In this document: piece after piece, positions 41,517 through 49,930 of the stretch
How the letters are laid out: the number at the start of each line of letters is the position of its first letter
How positions within the stretch are numbered: position 1 is the first letter of the stretch
From: CAZPMT01 sp964587655
Lineage (GTDB): Bacteria > Hydrogenedentota > Hydrogenedentia > Hydrogenedentales > SLHB01
DNA: 64,000 nucleotides
Assembly: GCA_964587655.1 (NCBI GenBank)
Contig: CAZPMT010000010.1
Location: 22,845-86,844, forward strand
Direction: 5' to 3'
Translations under genes and position numbers: made by a program
Notes under the pieces: generated by a model
The model's database searches: none
Seen by the model: only the letters and a program-made list of their open reading frames with translations
What the model was told of the DNA's origin: nothing

Positions 41517-42485
41517 ATGGTAAACCTTGCCAAAGTGAGCAGCCTGCCGGGCTGGCCCGCCGTCAGAAGCCAGATCGAGTCTGCCGTGCTGTCCGTGTTG
41601 GGACCGATCGCGACCAAAGATCGCGTCGAGTTGCAAACCAAGACGGTGGATGAACTGTCTTTTCCCGGTCACGTGCGACGGCGCGTCAACTACTTCGTGG
41701 ACGAGTGCGAACGCGTTTCGGCGTGGCTTTTTGTGCCGGAGCGCAAGGACGAGATGCCGGCCATTCTCTGTTGCCACTCCGCGTGCCCGCAGGGCAAGGA
41801 CGAAACGGCTGGCCTCGAGGGAGAGCCGCTGCTGGCGCTGGCGCAGCGCTATGCCGAGCTGGGTTATGTGACGATTGCCCCCGACTGCATCACCGCGGGC
41901 GACCGGATTTCGTCCGGGCTTGCCCCTTATGACACAAAGTCGTTCTACAAGGACTACCCGAAGATGTCCGCCATGGGCAAGATGCTGTCCGATCATATTT
42001 ACGCGATGGACGTTCTCTGCGAGATCAAGTGTGTGGACAGCGCGCGCATGGGCGTCATCGGACACGGCCTCGGCGCATCGAACGCGCTGTTTCTGGCGGC
42101 GTTTGACGAGCGCATCCAGGCATGCGTCGCCAGTTGCGGGTTCACGCGATTCGCGAACGACAAGAATCCCGAGCGGTGGGTCGAGGACAACGGGTTCGTT
42201 CTTTTCCCGCAGTTGCGCGAGGCCGTCAAGAGCCGCAGCTTCCCATTCGACTGGGAACATATCCTCGCATTGCTTTCCCCGAGCCCCACACTTGTGATCA
42301 CAGCCCTCAATGACTTGATGCACTCCAATGCCAAGAGTTGCGAGAAGGCCGTGCAACTCGCGAGCGCGGTATACAAGCTCCTGGGCGCCCCCGAGGCCCT
42401 GAGCTATTTCACGCACGACGGCGGACACCGCATGACGCCGGAAGGTATCGAAGTAGCCGACGAATGGTTTGAACGGTGGCTCTAA
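41517..42485 (+). CDS. Alpha/beta hydrolase (dienelactone hydrolase/esterase-like) lacking the nucleophile serine
   Basis: A 322-residue alpha/beta hydrolase resembling the bacterial acetyl-esterase/dienelactone hydrolase group: AWLFVPERKDEMPAILCCHSACPQGKDE near 73, YAELGYVTIAPDCITAGDR near 115, and the nucleophile elbow RMGVIGHGLGASNALFLAAFDERI near 178. In active relatives the elbow reads G-H-S-x-G; here the Ser position is G184 (GHGLG). The general-base histidine is present near 302 (THDGGHRMT) and an acid may be in ALNDLMHSN. It may be inactive as a serine esterase, or use another residue. No signal peptide. ATG 41517 follows GAGAAAGG; GTG 41499 is an alternative. Confidence 0.75.
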   Translation: MVNLAKVSSLPGWPAVRSQIESAVLSVLGPIATKDRVELQTKTVDELSFPGHVRRRVNYFVDECERVSAWLFVPERKDEMPAILCCHSACPQGKDETAGLEGEPLLALAQRYAELGYVTIAPDCITAGDRISSGLAPYDTKSFYKDYPKMSAMGKMLSDHIYAMDVLCEIKCVDSARMGVIGHGLGASNALFLAAFDERIQACVASCGFTRFANDKNPERWVEDNGFVLFPQLREAVKSRSFPFDWEHILALLSPSPTLVITALNDLMHSNAKSCEKAVQLASAVYKLLGAPEALSYFTHDGGHRMTPEGIEVADEWFERWL

Positions 42486-42506
42486 CCCGCTGACGTGAGG
42501 ATTTGG

Positions 42507-43454
42507 ATGGACTCAAGAACCTCGGAGAAGATCAAACGTCTTATCGACAACATCGAGCAGGTCATCTTCGGCAAGCGCGACGTCGTGAAACTGTGCGTGA
42601 CGGGGCTGCTGGCGCGAGGCCATATCCTGATCGAGGACGTCCCCGGCATCGGCAAGACGACGTTGGCGCAGGGATTGGCGAGATCGATCGCGTGTTCTTT
42701 CACGCGCATCCAGTTCACAAGCGATATGCTTCCGTCGGACATTATCGGCGTCTCGATCCTGAATCCGAAAACGAGTGAATTCGAATTCCGTCAGGGGCCG
42801 ATCTTCGCCAACGTCGTCCTGGCAGACGAAGTGAACCGCACGCCGCCGAAAACCCAGAGCGCGCTCCTGGAAGCGATGAGCGAGTGCAGCGTTTCGGTGG
42901 ACGGCGTGTCGCGGCGGGTGCCGCAGCCGTTCGTTGTCCTGGCCACGCAGAACCCCATCGAATACGAGGGCACGTATACGCTTCCCGAGTCGCAACTGGA
43001 TCGCTTCATGCTCCGCCTCGAAATCGGATACCCGCCGTCCGCCGACGAGATCCGCATCATGCGGCGGCGCGACCCGATCCAGGCGCTCGAAAGACTTCAG
43101 CCCGCGCTGACCGCCGCCGAGGTAATCGAACTGCAGGGCGCCGTGGGACAGGTCATGGTCGACGACAGCGTGGCGCACTACATGCTTTCGATCGTCCATG
43201 GGACCCGGCAGAACGAGCACATTCAACTTGGAGCGAGCCCGCGCGCTTCGCTTGCGCTGTATGAGGCATGCCAGGCGCGCGCGCTTGTCGAGGGACGCGA
43301 TTTCGTGACACCCGGCGACGTGAAGCAGATGGCGGTGGCGGTTCTTTCGCACCGTCTGCTTGTGAAATCCCGCGGAGGCAATCTCGTCGCCGCCGCGCGC
43401 GAACGCGCCCAAACCCTCGCGGAAGTGGTCAACAGCATCCCGATTCCCGTGTGA
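42507..43454 (+). CDS. MoxR-family AAA+ ATPase
   Basis: A 315-residue MoxR ATPase, thought to act as a chaperone that matures or inserts metal into partner complexes, commonly with DUF58 and transglutaminase proteins. Walker A is EDVPGIGKTTLAQGL near 43, Walker B VVLADEVNRTPPKTQSALLEAM near 105, sensor 1 ATQNPIEYEGTYTLPESQLDRF near 145 and the C-terminal lid HIQLGASPRASLALYEACQA near 240. ATG 42507 has GAGG six bases upstream; GTG 42495 would add four residues. First gene of a three-gene operon, 21 bp after the esterase-like gene. Confidence 0.92.
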   Translation: MDSRTSEKIKRLIDNIEQVIFGKRDVVKLCVTGLLARGHILIEDVPGIGKTTLAQGLARSIACSFTRIQFTSDMLPSDIIGVSILNPKTSEFEFRQGPIFANVVLADEVNRTPPKTQSALLEAMSECSVSVDGVSRRVPQPFVVLATQNPIEYEGTYTLPESQLDRFMLRLEIGYPPSADEIRIMRRRDPIQALERLQPALTAAEVIELQGAVGQVMVDDSVAHYMLSIVHGTRQNEHIQLGASPRASLALYEACQARALVEGRDFVTPGDVKQMAVAVLSHRLLVKSRGGNLVAAARERAQTLAEVVNSIPIPV

Positions 43455-43483
43455 TCCCAACGGCCGGCGAGCAGGTACGCTCG

Positions 43484-44563
43484 ATGAAATCCCGCCAGAG
43501 AACACGCACACGAACGCGGATTTGCGCGGCGGGATGGGTGTTTGCAGTGAGCTTCGTTCTTCTTGTTCTTGCCGCGTGGAACACGGGCGCCAACCTCCTC
43601 TACATAGTCACCGGCGGGATGGGAAGCTTCATCCTTATCTCGTTTGTCCTGACGGGCCGCGGGCTCCGCCGCCTGGAGGTGTCGCGCGAAGGTCCGGACG
43701 CCGTTCATCGAAGCGAGAAATTCGCCGTAACCGTGCGCATCGAGAACCGGCGGTGGCTGCTGCCGGTCTTGTCCGTCCGGATCGAGCGCGCGGCCACTCC
43801 GCGGCAGTCGGCCGCATACGTGTTGCGCATTCCCGCGCGCCGCGCCGCGGTAGTGCGCATGACGGAAGTTTTCGAGAAGCGCGGCGTGCATTCCTTGCCC
43901 GAGATCGTGCTTGTCAGCGGATTTCCATTCGGGCTGTTCGAACGCAGGCGCCACGTAACCGATACGAACGAAGTGGTAGTTTATCCGCGCGTGATCTCGG
44001 TTCGCGCGGCGCTCCTCGAACAGCTCCCGGGATCGTGTCCGATGCCGTCCATCGTCCGAGGCGACGGCGATGACTTCTTCAGCCTTCGCGACTATGTGCC
44101 CGGGGATGACGTTCGCCACATGGCATGGCGCGCGAGCGCGCGGCGAGGGACGCTCCTTGTGAAGGAAATGGCGAGAGAGACATCTCGGTACATCGTTTTC
44201 GTTATCGATACGGGCCTGCGATACCACGTCGATCTATTTGAAGATCGATTCGAGGAAGTCATCGAAATAGCGGCTTCCCTGGCCGTCACACTGCTGAGCA
44301 AACAGTACACGGTTTCGATTGTCACACCCGCATACGGGCTCGTAGGCGGAGAGGGCAAGACACAGGAGCGGCGCGTCCTGGAAACTCTCGCGCGGGTGAT
44401 GCCTGACGAGACGACGCCGGAGGGATTCACGTGGTTCTCGCCCGGCGAGGAGTGTGGCCGCGCCTCATACGTCTTCGCGTCGCCCGACCCGAGCGATTGG
44501 GGCCGCCGCGGTCCTCGCATGGGGAGCAGGATACTGGATCCGCGGGAGGCCGTACGTGCGTAG
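43484..44563 (+). CDS. DUF58-domain membrane protein (MoxR partner)
   Basis: A 359-residue protein with two N-terminal membrane helices (VFAVSFVLLVLAAWNTGANLLYIVTGGMGSFILI region) and a DUF58 domain with the signature DDFFSLRDYVPGDDVRHMAW near 198 and a vWA-like tail (IVFVIDTGLRYHVD). Proteins of this type are encoded with MoxR and a membrane transglutaminase. The start is uncertain: ATG 43484 gives a clean membrane-protein N-terminus, while GTG 43451 overlaps the moxR stop (GTGA). The 3' end overlaps the transglutaminase start by 8 bp. The exact molecular role of the family is not known. Confidence 0.85.
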   Translation: MKSRQRTRTRTRICAAGWVFAVSFVLLVLAAWNTGANLLYIVTGGMGSFILISFVLTGRGLRRLEVSREGPDAVHRSEKFAVTVRIENRRWLLPVLSVRIERAATPRQSAAYVLRIPARRAAVVRMTEVFEKRGVHSLPEIVLVSGFPFGLFERRRHVTDTNEVVVYPRVISVRAALLEQLPGSCPMPSIVRGDGDDFFSLRDYVPGDDVRHMAWRASARRGTLLVKEMARETSRYIVFVIDTGLRYHVDLFEDRFEEVIEIAASLAVTLLSKQYTVSIVTPAYGLVGGEGKTQERRVLETLARVMPDETTPEGFTWFSPGEECGRASYVFASPDPSDWGRRGPRMGSRILDPREAVRA

Positions 44564-46841
44564 GACGATCCTTACAGGCTTGCGCGTGTCTTCGGCGGTC
44601 TTCGTGGCCATGGGCTACCTCGCCCTCGCCGCTACCCCGTCCTACCCGCTGATCGTCATTCTTATTCCTTTGATTCTTCTTCTCCTGGCGCCGATGGGCG
44701 AGCGCCTTGACAAACACTTCCCCATGTATCGCCGCATCACATACTGGGTCAGCATAGCCGTGCTGCTGGCCGCGATTGCGTCGATCTTTTTCATTCAACT
44801 CCTGGGAAGCGTGACGGTGTTGGTCATGTACATTCAGGCCTACACGATAATGCACCGGAAGAGCGTCAGGAACTATTACCATCTTTACCTGATGTCGTTC
44901 TTCCTTCTCTTGGCCGCGTGCGTGATGTCGCCCGAGCCGGAGATCGGCGTGGTCATGGGGCTATTTCTTGTCAGCGCCGTGGTCGCGATGATCCTGCTCA
45001 GTCTCCACAAGGAAATGGAATCGAATCCTGAGCGCACCCCGCCGGTAATCCTTCGATTGGAGGTGCGAGACCTGCCGCTCGCGATAGGCCGTCCACCGCG
45101 CGTGGACATCGGGGTCTTTGTCTCGATGGCCGTCGTGGTGCTTGCCTCTTTCTTGTTCACGGCCGCGATCTTCTACGTGACGCCTCGCATGCAGGCGGGC
45201 TTTCTCGGACGCACGGACCCCTCGCAGTTTCGTCCGGAGATAACGCCGACGATTGAACTCGCGGGTGGCGGAAGGATCGTTCCGGACCAGACGCCGGTCA
45301 TGCACGTCGAGTTCCCCGAGGAGCCTGGCCGGCGTTTCGAAGGCGGTATGTTTTGGCGCGTTTCGTCTCTGAATCAATACCAGCAGTCGCAATGGAGACG
45401 GCGTCCCTTGGCCGGAACCGACCGTGAACCCCGCCTCGCTCCGTACGGCGCAACGCCCGCCGTTCCCACTCGGACCACCGCGGCGAACAGGCCCTTGGGG
45501 AGAGCCCGGGGGAGCGCCCGGGGCGCCAACAGGGTCAACGCCCGGCCGGATGTTGGGACCACGGAGGTTACGCGCGACGCATTCGGCACGGGCCGCCTGG
45601 TGCATCAGTCAATATACATGGACAGCGTCCCAAAGGAAGGTGTGCCCGTGCTGACGCTAGTCCAACGGATGCAGTGCGCTCCAGGCACCCGCAATGCCGC
45701 CTTGTCGTGGGACGAAAACGGCGACTTTTCGGTGGCGCTCGCGCGAACGGGACAGCGCTGGCTGCAGTACGACGCGTGGTCTGAAATCGAGGAATTCACG
45801 CCACAGCAGTTGCGGGAAGCGCCGGACAACTACGAAGACGTGTTTCGAACCGCCGCATACGAGGTTCTCACCTACCAGGATCTCGAACCGCGAACACTGG
45901 AGCTCGTCAAGACGATCGTCGCCGGCAAGACAACCGTCTACGATAAGGCCCTCGCCATCAGCGCCTATTTCAACAGCGGCGCTTACTATTACACGCTGGA
46001 CCTTCCGATACTCCCGGCCGATCATCCGGTCGACGCGTTCATCCACGAGACCAAGAGGGGACATTGCGAACTCTTTTCGAGCGCGATGGCGCTTATGCTG
46101 AGAACGCTCGGGATTCCTACGCGCGTCGTCGCGGGCTATCGGGGCGGCGAGTGGAACCCAGGCGATCTCGCTTACATTGTCAGGAGCGATATGGCCCATT
46201 TATGGGTCGAGGTGTACTTCATCGGTCTCGGTTGGGTCACCTTTGATCCGTCCCCTTCGGACGATGGGAGCCTGGCTCGGTCGCGAAACTGGATCGCACG
46301 GACAATGGCGCGTTACACCCTCAAGGCAAAGATGGCGTGGTATAGAAACGTCATCGCCTACGACCGCGGACTGCGGGTTGACTCGCTGCGAGACCTAACC
46401 ATCGGAATAGTCGGCCTGGGCAGTGGCTTCATCGATAGCGTCGGGGAGATTCGGCAATATCGCGGCGTCGCCGCCATCGTGCTGCTCGGGGTGCTCCTGG
46501 CGGCGCTCCTGACAGGCGGCGGCGGACTTTTGTTGCTCCGCGGACATGGTCAACGCACGGGCAGAGTCCCGTTGACCGCGGACCAAACTCGAGCAATCCG
46601 CCTCTACCAGCGGCTGCGCCGCAGACTCGATATCCTCGGAGCAAGTTCCCGAGGAAAGACGGCGGAGGAATTATCGCTGGAGATCCACGATGTCGACGAA
46701 GCCCAGGCTGCGCCCGCCATCGAGGTGATCAACTTATACAACGAGGTTCGTTTCGGCGGAAGGCCGCTGCCGTGGGACCGTTACGCGCGCCTTGTCCGCA
46801 CCGTCAAGAAGTTCCACTTCATCAAGAAGACGACGGCCTAA
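44556..46841 (+). CDS. Membrane transglutaminase-like protease (TgpA family, DUF3488 + DUF4129)
   Basis: A 761-residue membrane protein. Six or so N-terminal membrane helices (DUF3488 region) lead to a periplasmic transglutaminase-like domain with an intact triad: C504 in RGHCELFSSAMALMLR, H548 in DMAHLWVEVYF and D564 in VTFDPSPSDDG. One more helix near 650 (AAIVLLGVLLAALLTGGGGLLLL) is followed by a cytoplasmic DUF4129-like tail. GTG 44556 behind GGGAGG is the best start; the frame is open to 44454 but only over DUF58 sequence. The Arg-rich linker near 300 (RARGSARGANRVN) is unusual. Operon partner of moxR and DUF58; the target is unknown, perhaps cell-envelope proteins. Confidence 0.88.
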   Translation: MRRTILTGLRVSSAVFVAMGYLALAATPSYPLIVILIPLILLLLAPMGERLDKHFPMYRRITYWVSIAVLLAAIASIFFIQLLGSVTVLVMYIQAYTIMHRKSVRNYYHLYLMSFFLLLAACVMSPEPEIGVVMGLFLVSAVVAMILLSLHKEMESNPERTPPVILRLEVRDLPLAIGRPPRVDIGVFVSMAVVVLASFLFTAAIFYVTPRMQAGFLGRTDPSQFRPEITPTIELAGGGRIVPDQTPVMHVEFPEEPGRRFEGGMFWRVSSLNQYQQSQWRRRPLAGTDREPRLAPYGATPAVPTRTTAANRPLGRARGSARGANRVNARPDVGTTEVTRDAFGTGRLVHQSIYMDSVPKEGVPVLTLVQRMQCAPGTRNAALSWDENGDFSVALARTGQRWLQYDAWSEIEEFTPQQLREAPDNYEDVFRTAAYEVLTYQDLEPRTLELVKTIVAGKTTVYDKALAISAYFNSGAYYYTLDLPILPADHPVDAFIHETKRGHCELFSSAMALMLRTLGIPTRVVAGYRGGEWNPGDLAYIVRSDMAHLWVEVYFIGLGWVTFDPSPSDDGSLARSRNWIARTMARYTLKAKMAWYRNVIAYDRGLRVDSLRDLTIGIVGLGSGFIDSVGEIRQYRGVAAIVLLGVLLAALLTGGGGLLLLRGHGQRTGRVPLTADQTRAIRLYQRLRRRLDILGASSRGKTAEELSLEIHDVDEAQAAPAIEVINLYNEVRFGGRPLPWDRYARLVRTVKKFHFIKKTTA

Positions 46842-48124
46842 CGCTTCGGGGAAGGCTCCTGTTTCGCCGGGGACCCGAGGAGAAATGCAACTGCGTTCTC
46901 TTCCCAAAGGGCCACCAGCAGATCGACGCCGCCATCCTTGTTGAGATCCGCCGCGCAGAGGGCGCGCGGCCGCCCTTCGGCGAATTTATACGTCTCTCGC
47001 AGGAACGTTTGGGGAAGCGCGCTACCCGATGACTCGTTGATCAACACGGCCACCTGCTTGGATGCGAAACATGCCGCGGCGATATCGGGCTTCCTGTCGG
47101 CATTAAGGTCCGTGACTACGGTGTCCCGTATCTCGTGTTCAAGAACGTTCCGGTCCGCGCCCAGCGTGATCTCCTGCGACGTGCTGAAGGAGAACGTGCC
47201 TTCCCCGTAGAAGATCACAATCGAGTCGTCCGAGTAGCAGTGCGAAACGATAACGTCGGGCTTGCCGTCGCGGTTGATGTCTGCTATCTGGATCTTGCTG
47301 GGCAGCCGCCCCCGCGAACTGAATCGCGCCGCCGCCTCGAAACTCCCGTCGCCTTTCCCTTTCCAGATCCCCACTTCGTTGGAACTGTAAAGCGCGACTG
47401 CGAGGTCGAGCGCCCCGTCGCCATTGAAATCCGCTGCTTTCACGTCGCGTGGGCCCTCCGCGGCCGGAGTGAGCTTCGGATCGCCAAAGTACTTGTCTGG
47501 AACGCCCGGGAAATAGATCAAGACGTCGCTCGACCATCCTGCGGCCACCACGTCGCGGTAACCATCGCCGTTGAAATCGGCCAAGACGATTGACGTGATG
47601 CCTGGGGCCGCAAATACGGGACGCTGGTCGCCGTCGAGCATCCGTTTGTAGGAAAGCGTCTCATCGGGCACGCGAAACGAAGCCGACTCGAAAAGATTAT
47701 CGCCGATGTTACGGAACAGCCAGAGGTCGTTGTGATGAGTCGCCATGAAGCATCCGACTACGATGTCGGGGGCCTTCAAGGCATCCACGTTTCCCACGAC
47801 GACCGCGTACGGCGCGAAATCCGTGCGGAGTCGCGGCTGGGCAATGTATTCAAGGTTGCCGGCGGCCACCAGCACGGACACTTCGTCATTCGCAGGGCGC
47901 TCCTGGCGGGGATCGCTCATCGTCCCCGTGTCCGTGGTCACGATCTCCGGAAGCCCATCGTCGTTCAGATCGGCCGCGACAATGGCATTCGGGTTCGGGC
48001 CGGCCTGTACCGTCTTGCCGTACCTCTTGAAGACCTCGGCGGCGCCGTCGAACGAAATCGCAACGACGGCCGCGAGCAGCACGGCGCGGGCCATGCAAGG
48101 GCAAAAACCGTAAGACCAGCGCAT
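46838..48124 (-). CDS. Exported FG-GAP/VCBS-repeat beta-propeller protein
   Basis: A 428-residue secreted protein with N-terminal signal peptide (MARAVLLAAVVAISFDGAAE). At least six calcium-binding repeat cores are visible: DLNDDGLPEI, DFNGDGYRDV, DFNGDGALDL, DINRDGKPDV, DLNADRKPDI and DLNKDGGVDL, about 50-60 residues apart, suggesting a six- or seven-bladed propeller. Such proteins often bind surfaces or ligands; no enzymatic motif is visible. I start at M 48124, seven bp after the pdxA stop and behind GAGGAG; the frame is open to 48334 as a pdxA shadow. The 3' end overlaps the transglutaminase stop by 4 bp, convergently. Confidence 0.83.
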   Translation of the reverse strand: MRWSYGFCPCMARAVLLAAVVAISFDGAAEVFKRYGKTVQAGPNPNAIVAADLNDDGLPEIVTTDTGTMSDPRQERPANDEVSVLVAAGNLEYIAQPRLRTDFAPYAVVVGNVDALKAPDIVVGCFMATHHNDLWLFRNIGDNLFESASFRVPDETLSYKRMLDGDQRPVFAAPGITSIVLADFNGDGYRDVVAAGWSSDVLIYFPGVPDKYFGDPKLTPAAEGPRDVKAADFNGDGALDLAVALYSSNEVGIWKGKGDGSFEAAARFSSRGRLPSKIQIADINRDGKPDVIVSHCYSDDSIVIFYGEGTFSFSTSQEITLGADRNVLEHEIRDTVVTDLNADRKPDIAAACFASKQVAVLINESSGSALPQTFLRETYKFAEGRPRALCAADLNKDGGVDLLVALWEENAVAFLLGSPAKQEPSPKR

Positions 48125-48131
48125 TCTGTCG

Positions 48132-49133
48132 CTATGCTCCTCTTGTCTTCTCGCGTGCGAAACGGGCGGCGAGGTCGATGGCTGCGCGTAGACTGTCCTC
48201 GCGCGCGACGCCCTTCCATGCGATGTCGTAAGCCGTCCCGTGGTCAACGGAGGTGCGGATAATCGGGATACCCAACGTGACGTTGACGCCCTCATCCATC
48301 GCGACAAGCTTCGCGGGCGAATGCCCTTGATCATGGTACATCGCGATCACCAGATCGAACTCGCCCTGCCATGCGCGCCTGAAAATGGTGTCCGCGGGAT
48401 ACGGGCCCGAGCAGTCGATGCCTTGGCTGCGGCATTGCTCGATGGCGGGGATAATCTCGTTCAACTCTTCCACACCAAAAGCGCCTGCTTCGCCCGCGTG
48501 GGGGTTCAGGCCGGCTACCGCGATTTTCGGATTGCCTATGCCGAGTTTCCTCAGTCCCTCGCATCCGATACGGATTGAGGCGGCGATCCGATCAGACTTG
48601 ACGCCGTCAATGGCCGCGCGAAGCGCCATGTGCGACGTGATGTGAACAATCCTCAGCCTGCCCGCAAACAGGCACATCCGGTAGTCGGGGCTCGATGTCA
48701 TCTCGGCGATCAATTCCGTGTGCCCGGCGTATGCGAATCCCGCGCGATGGATGCCTTCCTTATTGATTGGACACGTCACGACGGCATCAACGCGCCCGGA
48801 CATGGCAAGACGCACCGCACATTTCACCCACTCGACCGCGCAACGTCCGGCTTGAGCATCGAGCGAGCCGGGATGCACCTTAGGCGCGGGATAGCCCGCG
48901 TCCAAGACGGGCACGCGGGCACGCACGGGCGGGATCTCGACAAGCTCCGTTAGCGCCTGCGGCGGAGGACACCCGGGCGCGAACTCGCGCGCCTTCTCCA
49001 GCACGCCAGCGCTGCCGATGACGCATGGCCGGCACGTTTCCCATACGGCATCGTCCGCAAGCGCTTTCGCGAGGATCTCCGGGCCGATGCCGTTTACGTC
49101 GCCCATCGTTATCGCAAGGATCGGACGCATCAA
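48132..49133 (-). CDS. pdxA: 4-hydroxythreonine-4-phosphate dehydrogenase (PdxA family)
   Basis: A 333-residue PdxA-fold dehydrogenase making pyridoxal phosphate precursors by NAD-dependent oxidative decarboxylation. The metal-site histidines H168 (HITSHMAL), H212 (GLNPHAGE) and H267 (AMYHDQGH) match the E. coli positions within two residues. Also seen are ITMGDVNGIGPEI at the start, YAGHTELIAE near 138 and SVDHGTAYDIA near 298. A paralogous role on D-threonate phosphate (PdxA2) is possible, but no DtnK/OtnK gene is nearby. ATG 49133 overlaps the stop of the SGNH hydrolase gene by 4 bp. Confidence 0.88.
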   Translation of the reverse strand: MMRPILAITMGDVNGIGPEILAKALADDAVWETCRPCVIGSAGVLEKAREFAPGCPPPQALTELVEIPPVRARVPVLDAGYPAPKVHPGSLDAQAGRCAVEWVKCAVRLAMSGRVDAVVTCPINKEGIHRAGFAYAGHTELIAEMTSSPDYRMCLFAGRLRIVHITSHMALRAAIDGVKSDRIAASIRIGCEGLRKLGIGNPKIAVAGLNPHAGEAGAFGVEELNEIIPAIEQCRSQGIDCSGPYPADTIFRRAWQGEFDLVIAMYHDQGHSPAKLVAMDEGVNVTLGIPIIRTSVDHGTAYDIAWKGVAREDSLRAAIDLAARFAREKTRGA

Positions 49134-49762
49134 ACCTTTCCACCCAGTGTCTGAAACAGCGTGAGGGCCATAAGCATGTGGCCGTTGCTCATGGGATGCA
49201 CGCCGTCCGTGGTCCAGGGTCGCTCCGGATTGGCGTCAATCACTCGCCAGAACGCCTGATTTATCGGGACCAGCAACGCGTCAAACTCGCGGGCGAGTCG
49301 CGCTATGCAGGCGTTGTACCCGTCAATGATCGGGTTGTGCGCCTCCTCGCGCGATTCGCCGATAACGGTCGCCTCGCAAAGAACTAACTTGCAGCCCACG
49401 TCGTCCCGCGTTTGCGTCAGCAGCCGCCGGTATGCGTCTTCAAACTCGTCCAGAAACACCTGCTCCGGGTTTGGCGGCTCCTGGAGTTGCCGCCACACGT
49501 CGTTCACGCCGATGCTGACTGACAACACATCGGGTTTCTCCGCGATGACATCGCGCCGCCAACGCATTTCGAGATGGCGGATCGTATCGCCGCTGATCCC
49601 TCGATTGACGATTTCAAACTTCCGGTCGGGATATGTCGACCAACAGAGATCCCGAAGCATTCGCACATAGCCGAAACCAACCTTCTCCGGATCTTCAGAA
49701 CGCCCCGCATCCGTGATGCTGTCGCCAATCAACAAAAACCGCTGTCCTGACTGCAAGAGCAT
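49130..49762 (-). CDS. SGNH/GDSL-family hydrolase
   Basis: A 210-residue SGNH esterase. The four blocks are present: GDSITDAG with nucleophile S15, GISGDT with the oxyanion Gly, GVNDVW with Asn, and DGVHPMSNGH with the Asp-His pair near the C-terminus. This small form resembles acyl- or acetyl-xylan esterases and lysophospholipases. There is no signal peptide. ATG 49762 has GGAGAAAGG upstream; a longer frame to 49861 crosses spacer. It is first in a minus-strand run with pdxA and the FG-GAP gene. Confidence 0.87.
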   Translation of the reverse strand: MLLQSGQRFLLIGDSITDAGRSEDPEKVGFGYVRMLRDLCWSTYPDRKFEIVNRGISGDTIRHLEMRWRRDVIAEKPDVLSVSIGVNDVWRQLQEPPNPEQVFLDEFEDAYRRLLTQTRDDVGCKLVLCEATVIGESREEAHNPIIDGYNACIARLAREFDALLVPINQAFWRVIDANPERPWTTDGVHPMSNGHMLMALTLFQTLGGKV

Positions 49763-49930
49763 GGCCTTTCTCCTTGTCGCCGCGATGTTATTCATGAGCC
49801 GGCATAGAATAAGCAATCCGGGGGAACATGTCCATTCCGATAAGCGCGATCCAAATCGCAAGGTGTCACTTGGCTTTTCGCGGTGATATACTCTTCCTAA
49901 ATCTCATCTCCCGCGCGAAACGAGGGGCTC

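Noticed and set aside
48125..48334. N-terminal extension of the FG-GAP protein
   Set aside because: It overlaps pdxA in another frame and would bury the signal peptide; M 48124 gives a proper export signal.
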